Shown here piece after piece: positions 58,358 through 64,000 of a DNA stretch of 64,000 nucleotides. A program made the translations under genes and the position numbers. The first letter of the stretch is position 1. Every line of letters starts with the position of its first letter. Source of the stretch: Lutraria lutraria (taxonomy: Eukaryota > Mollusca > Bivalvia > Venerida > Mactridae); contig OZ026840.1 in the NCBI GenBank assembly GCA_964023205.1, forward strand, positions 12,634,603-12,698,602, in the 5' to 3' direction. Below the pieces are notes generated by a model that had not been told where the DNA came from, ran no database searches, and saw nothing but the letters and a program-made list of their open reading frames with translations.

Positions 58358-58519
58358 CAGTGTGGGGAATCCACGTGACCAAGTGACGTCACAATGTTAT
58401 CGTTAGAAGAAAACGAAAAATAATGCACTTACGTGATGTTTTCCTAGTTTAATTGACAGAAAACGCGCATGTAACGATAACATTGTGGCGTCACTAGGTC
58501 ACGTGGATTCCCCACACTG
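58358..58519. mobile_element. 162 bp MITE with 47 bp terminal inverted repeats
   Basis: CAGTGTGGGGAATCCACGTG at the left and its inverse at the right, continuing inwards through ACC(A/T)AGTGACG(T/C)CACAATGTTATCGTT. Only three or four of 47 positions differ. Flanks GTAAG and GTAAT may be a target duplication. It lies 42 bp from the preceding hairpin. Confidence 0.85.
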
Positions 58520-58718
58520 GTAATGTAAGAGACTTTTTAACAATATTGATCGTTTTGAAAACAAGTCCCATAACCTTATAAATGTATTGGTCCTAATAGT
58601 TTCTGTTTGTTCTATAACAGAGGAATCCGGTGTCATCCCCAACTTTTTTAACCATCCAGTATTGGTAAACCGATAATCTTTTTTATATAGAATAAAGAAG
58701 GCTATTGTTAAATAACTC

Positions 58719-59070
58719 GTCATAACTTTCTTTCTGTTTAACTCACAAATTTTGTTACTATCACAAAAGTTTGTTTAATTCATCTGCCTTTTTATGAATA
58801 TTTTTTTAATAATTTAAAATAATAAATCAATGGTCCTTTTTAAGTTTAAAAACTATAACCCTTCATCTTTTTTACGGCCTCTACTTTCTATTGTAAAACC
58901 GAAAAAAATGCCAATTTAGGAATTTATGTTCCGTTTTGTTTCAAATTTACACCACTTTGTTAAAATATTACAAAATTTGTTACTATTACATTGCCTTGGT
59001 ATTTTATTTTACTTTTAAGATATATAAAAATAATTAGGCTTAATTGACATCTTCGAAGTCCTTTTTAACT
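58719..59070 (+). repeat. dispersed repeat of two tandem halves (copy B)
   Basis: Counterpart of 41922-42300: CGTCATAACTTTCTTTCTG, AAATTTTGTTACTATCACAAAAGTTTG, TTATGAATATTTTTTTAATAATTTAAAATAA, TTCTATTGTAAAAC, then a second half with AAAATTTGTTACTATTACATT. Confidence 0.6.
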
Positions 59071-61410
59071 TTTAGTCAACTGACCTGTTAATTTAAATAA
59101 GAATTTATCGTCTCGGTAATACTCGGTATTTTCCGTAAGAATACCGAAGATACCGATATCTCTATATACTACTACCACACATTAAGTTCGGTTTTATGTT
59201 AAATCTTCAGATCAACGCAAATAAATTAATTCTAATATTTATTAAATGAGAAAAAGAAAGGAAGATTATAATTAGAGTATCATTATTAAACAATTGTTTC
59301 ATATTCTAAATAATTTTTAATGTATATTAGTTAAATTTGAAAACATTTCCTGATATTATTGAACTTACAGTAGTGTACATGAGAACTAAGAAATAAGACA
59401 ATGTTACTTTTTATAATGAAATGTTAAACTTGTTACATGAATGTAACGCTTGACAATTGTGTGAAAAATAGAATAAGTTTAATTCTGTATCTGCTTAATT
59501 CTCCAGGTGATAATTGCACACACAATCGCCTATTAAACAGACTCATTTCAATTTGTTGTTGTTGAAAATACGTGATGTAATTATTCAATGTAAATTTTGA
59601 TTAAAGTTTTCTAGAGTAATGTGCTCAGTTGTAATAACTTAAGTTACTATTTCTGAATGAAAGTGATGTTTTAAATAAAAAACAATGACAATGGTTAAAT
59701 ATAATATATTAAATCCGAGGTACACTGGATCTTTTATGATCCTTAAATTGCTTTATTATCTGTCTCCAATCAGAAAATAGCCTGCGGGTAAAGTAACATC
59801 CTTGCTGTCTGTGTTTTATGGTCAGACTTTCATTGCATAATATTGCAAAATCCATAATCCGTAAAATGTATATTATTGCAAGCGCGTTTAAAGATTTTTT
59901 TAAACATTGTCTTTGATAAATGATAAATTAGCAGCGTGTGTAGTGAAAACCCAACTATGAAAAAAAGAGAAATTAACAGGCCATTTGATGGCATCAATGT
60001 AATTTACTGCAGTTGTACACTATCCTATTTTCTTCAACTGTATACCCAAAATATGCAGATTAAACGCGATGTTGTGCCCTTTAATGTAATAATCACTATG
60101 CTTCTGGGACTTATACAAAGATTGGGGATGTGCTTATATATAATATCACTTTTTACCAACTGCTTTTATGTAAACATGTATATAAGACAATGTACGTATA
60201 TGTAACGGGGAGATGTTTACGAATGCATAAAACTGTGAATGAAGTCTATAATCCACAGTAAACTAGATTTTTTTTATAAACATGCATACTCATAAACGAA
60301 GTATTACAAAACATTCTATTTATTAAATTTTGTGATTTTCAAAATTAAATTCTTATATAATTTAAAGCCGTAGTGTACTTGTATAAAAACGAAGAATTAA
60401 CACTAATATTCTAAACTTTTAAGCATTTTTTATGATCATAAGATTTTCAACATTTACGTTTTTGTTTAAAGCCACGGTGTATTTATATAAAAATACAGAA
60501 CAGTTTTAATAATTACTGTCTGTGAAATAAAGAAATATTTTGTTCTATTCGGCTTATTTAAAAAAACTGATACATGCACATTTGTAATTTTCAAGATAAC
60601 GATAAAAAAATATTTATTTTATAAAAAATCATAACCTTATCAAAATTATAAAAACTATATAAAGTTGTTACTTTAAATTAGTCTGCCTGATATCTGGGAC
60701 CTGATATGAAAAGTTAAAATGTTATAGAATAACTGAAACATCGATTAGTCCCGATCCAACAGTAGATGCCTAAGGTCAGATTAGTCACACATGACTGGTT
60801 TTATGGTCCTGTATAACACGCATGCTTGCAGATAGGCAATAAAACAGTGCTCTAATGATGGGTAACTCTGGTGATAATCTGATGACACCCTAAATTTGAC
60901 TTAATTCCCTTGATTTCCCCGATTTCATGATGGTCATGAAAGTTGGCCATGGTTTTCCTCCCGTGCATACTTTATAGCAAGAAAAAATGTTTCCGAAATC
61001 ACTATCGTATTTTTTTCAATATCATTGAAATAAATACTATTTATAGAACACCTGTGTTTTCCCGCAGTTATGCTATGCACACGTAGTAAAGTGACGTCAC
61101 GCGCTCTACATATTTGGTGGTTGGTTTATAGCTATGATAGTCAACTGCCTTAACAATTGTCAGTGTCATGCGTGGTCGATCCAAAATTGGCCATCCATGT
61201 AACGATAGTGGACGTAGCCACACTCATTCTACGTGAAAAGGTACAAATAAAAAAAGGTAAAACCAAAATATTGACTATTTCAGAAAAGAACTTAAATACT
61301 TTCATAAAAAAAAAAACATATGACCATATTAAAAACACGTCTGGTGTCCCCAAACAGACCTTGGATTTAATGCTATAATAACTCAAACCGATCATGGTAA
61401 TATACATAAT
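59071..61410. other. intergenic AT-rich stretch
   Basis: No gene seen. At 60364-60395 and 60470-60502 the phrase TAAAGCC(G/A)-(A/G)GTGTA-TT-TATAAAAA(C/T)-(G/A)CAGAA recurs about 106 bp apart, perhaps two decayed units. Frames at 59936-60205 (+) and 61157-61378 (+) lack recognisable content. Confidence 0.4.
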
Positions 61411-63444
61411 AAAATACGTTACAGAGCATAATCGCCAATATATAGAGATTACATATACACACAATACAATTTATCTTTTATAAATGGTATGAGAAAGACA
61501 TTTTGAAGTATGCTAAACTGCAATTTTGTAAAAAATGAAGAAAATCTTACTGAGATTTCGGATACAAATAAACGTGCCATAAGATTTTTAATACATGTAT
61601 AATTACATGATCCTCCATTACCTGTAAACGTTGTGATTTACGAAATAGAACGCTCAAAACGTTATAAAATGTCTGTCAATACCCAGGCTACATGTATGTG
61701 ATAAAGTTTGAATACTAGGCTTAATACAAGTAATTATCAGTTACAAAAAGGCGCATATAAAACGTGTAACGTATCTTACACCGTGGTATTAAATTTGTAT
61801 GTGAAGCTAAATAAGTTTCATAATTTAAACAGTATTGAAAAAAACTAGTGCAACATCATAAACACATAACAACATCAAAAATATTTTTTAGAATCAACAA
61901 TCATTGTTTTCAGTTAAAGTCATAAAAAGTTTACACAAGTTAATATGCACAATGTACTTAAAATGATGTATCTGTAAGAGTTTTACTTTTAAAACTGTAT
62001 GGATTGTACAAACAATTTACTATGTAAAACAAATACAAATGTATGCGCTTTGAATTTCGTAAACTACACCACTATTGAAATTTTCTGCGAAATGTATTAA
62101 TTTTGTTTACCAATTTTAAAAATGATTAGCTAAATGTGTGTCATGTATTTTTGCTTTTAATTCTCAAAGAGCTGAGTATTTGGCTTTCACACAAGCTCTC
62201 ATGATTTAGGAAATGATCTTAATGTCCTTGCATAATTATATCTATGTATTTATCTGTGGACATCAAAATCTTCACGATCTTCATTTTCGTCTTACTATCA
62301 ATATAGATCTATCCTTTTTCAGTCTGTGGTCGCCTATTGTTTTGTGATATTTTTTTTATTTCTCTGTTCTCTCTTTGCCTCTCGGCTGCAGATTTTGTCA
62401 TTTTTTTAAAAGTATAACGACACTAATACGGTATTAAGTATCTGTTTTTGCTCTAAATTAGACGTAAACTAGAATATCCTAGAAATGATTACAAAGAATT
62501 TAAAATTGGTAAGATACGTTATGTAAAAATAAAATACGTTATGTAAAAATAAGATACGTTGTGTAAAAGTAAGATACGTTTTGGTATACAGTGTGAGTTT
62601 TATGCATTTCAAACGACCAGCAACAGTTTTATTTTAATAACATGAACAGTTTAAAACATACTTTACAAATGAATGTATCGAAATTATGTTAGTTTTGTCT
62701 GTATCACATATATAAGCTTGATAAGGTACGTTATATTCAATAAGATACGTTACGCTACTATTTGAGTGTAAGTCACCTTTGTCACTTATCGTAGTATTCA
62801 TAATTTGATTTCTATTACTGCATCCATTGTTAATGTCAAGAAACAGCAGCAAATAATCTTCAACAAACTGGCCAGTAAAGTTTTACTAACCTCTTTTCTG
62901 AAGTCACACGTGGAATATTTGATTTAAAATTATTCCCGCTTTTCAAACTTAGGCAAAACGAACAGCTACATGTTTCCGGTGGAAGTAAATTTGAAGATCA
63001 TCCGCTCATAACCAATATGTGCGTGATTGAAAAGCTAGTTGACTTGTTTGTATAATTGATGTAACGTATATTATTTCAACGTATCTTATGTACCGAGTAT
63101 ATTAACAGCTACCTTAAAATAATTATGGTTAGCTCAATATAAACTTTGTGTTATTAAACAATGTTACACCTTAAGATGTCGTAATTTTGTCAGCTTTTTA
63201 CATTCAAATGTAAACAGTTGATTATATAGTTGAAATATCATGTAACGTATCTGACGAAAATATTTTAATAATTCCAGCTAGCACTAAGAACTGTCTTAAA
63301 TCTTTTATCTGACCATGTTCCAAGGATTAATTTGTTTATTTTTCAAAGAAGTGATCATTGTAGGTAGTGAAAACATTTGTTCGCATAACAGTAATGGAAA
63401 TCTGTACAGTAAAAAGTTGAGTTAATGTCGTGTAACGTATCTTA
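61411..63444. repeat. dispersed motif field: GTAACGTATCTTA in both orientations
   Basis: The core TAACGTATCTTA or its inverse TAAGATACGTTA, or versions with one or two changes, occurs at 61411-61422, 61766-61779, 62511-62580 (four times, in tandem), 62723-62734, 62741-62754, 63061-63073, 63078-63088, 63242-63254 and 63432-63444. That is 12 or so occurrences in 2 kb, in both orientations. The surrounding DNA is otherwise AT-rich and without coding. The function is unknown. Confidence 0.8.
62511..62580 (+). repeat. 20 bp tandem repeat, 3.5 copies
   Basis: AAGATACGTTATGTAAAAAT at 62511, 62531 and 62551 with single changes, and the first ten bases again at 62571. The unit contains the motif that is dispersed through this region. 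Confidence 0.92.
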
Positions 63445-64000
63445 TTTCAAAAACAGGGACAGGCTGACAACTTGTATAACACGAGAAACCAAGCTGTACC
63501 ATTTTCAATTATACATAAAATACATTGTTTACCACCTAATATAAAGTAAAAACACTACCTTTTATCGCTGAAACATTTATAAGAGTAGCTATAGAGTGAC
63601 AAACTAATATACTGTGTACAGGGACAGGCAAAATAAGGCCTAATATGCTGCTTTGTAGATCCGACAAATTTTAACCATGATAATGTTGGACCGTATACAC
63701 CATTTTTCTAATAAATATGATAATTGTCAACAAAAAGATAACGATTTAACAAACATTTCCTGCCATGTCTGTCCTTAATTGATCGGGGACAGCTTAAAAA
63801 AAGAATTGCTCAAACTATTGTAGAATGAGTGAGCCAACTGTTGAACAGAATATTATATTGTCTCAGGAATATTTTAAGTACGACTTCCCGTAATCATGAA
63901 GAAAATTTCAAAAACACTGGAAGACACGTAAACCGATACCAAAGCCTTAACCTACATTTGACATGAAAAGCAACATTTCGTGCCTGATCCCTGGTGCGAT
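63445..64000. other. intergenic AT-rich end of the window
   Basis: No gene seen. AGGGACAGGC occurs at about 63456 and 63619, and CGGGGACAGC at 63785; whether they form a further motif is unclear. Confidence 0.35.

Overview
The window looks like AT-rich animal nuclear DNA, most likely from a lophotrochozoan such as a bivalve mollusc. This is an inference from spliced genes with GT-AG introns, long non-coding stretches, and a dense mix of LINEs, a DIRS-type retroelement, PIF/Harbinger transposons, tRNA-derived SINEs, satellites and inverted-repeat elements. The fucolectin-type lectin and GT11 fucosyltransferase also fit. No ribosomal, prokaryotic or organellar genes are visible.

Only two host genes are convincing. 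The first is a single-exon alpha-1,2-fucosyltransferase of family GT11 (7819-8892, +). The second is a three-exon secreted lectin on + (33094-33379, 34008-34244, 39778-40007): signal peptide, PAN/apple-like domain, then fucolectin/F5-8C-like domain. All three exons join in frame with phase-1 introns and encode 250 residues. A SINE sits in its first intron, and a 3.2 kb antisense LINE fills most of its second. Making and binding fucose are related biochemically, but nothing in the sequence links the two genes in regulation.

Layout: 0.6-2.2 kb is a decayed DIRS-like element (-). 2.3-3.64 kb is a THAP transposase pseudogene (+), cut by a 5'-truncated LINE (3.64-6.39 kb, +). 7.8-8.9 kb is GT11. 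10.1-12.3 kb has five copies of a 13-15 bp motif. 13.97-15.4 kb is a satellite with two alternating monomer types. 18.27-19.4 kb is an array of about 140 bp units. 21.1-22.4 kb has coding-like fragments of a possibly decayed gene (-). 24.28-31.02 kb is a large fold-back element. 33.1-40.0 kb is the lectin gene. 42.39-44.30 kb is a degenerate Harbinger inside an older repeat whose uninterrupted copy lies at 28.64 kb. 45.2-46.85 kb and 47.82-51.23 kb are two further terminal-inverted-repeat elements. 51.4-52.3 and 56.9-57.7 kb are two copies of one segment, flanking a Harbinger (54.24-56.50 kb) nested in an older Harbinger remnant. 58.2-58.5 kb has two hairpin MITEs. 61.4-63.5 kb is a field of dispersed TAACGTATCTTA motifs.

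The most unusual structures are the two dispersed-motif fields, the satellite whose sampled monomers carry a YY1-like AAGATGGCGG site, the fold-back element with tRNA-promoter-like modules in its arms, and the nested Harbinger with intact TTA target duplications but a truncated transposase. No database search or computed alignment was possible; family names rest on motifs read by eye.
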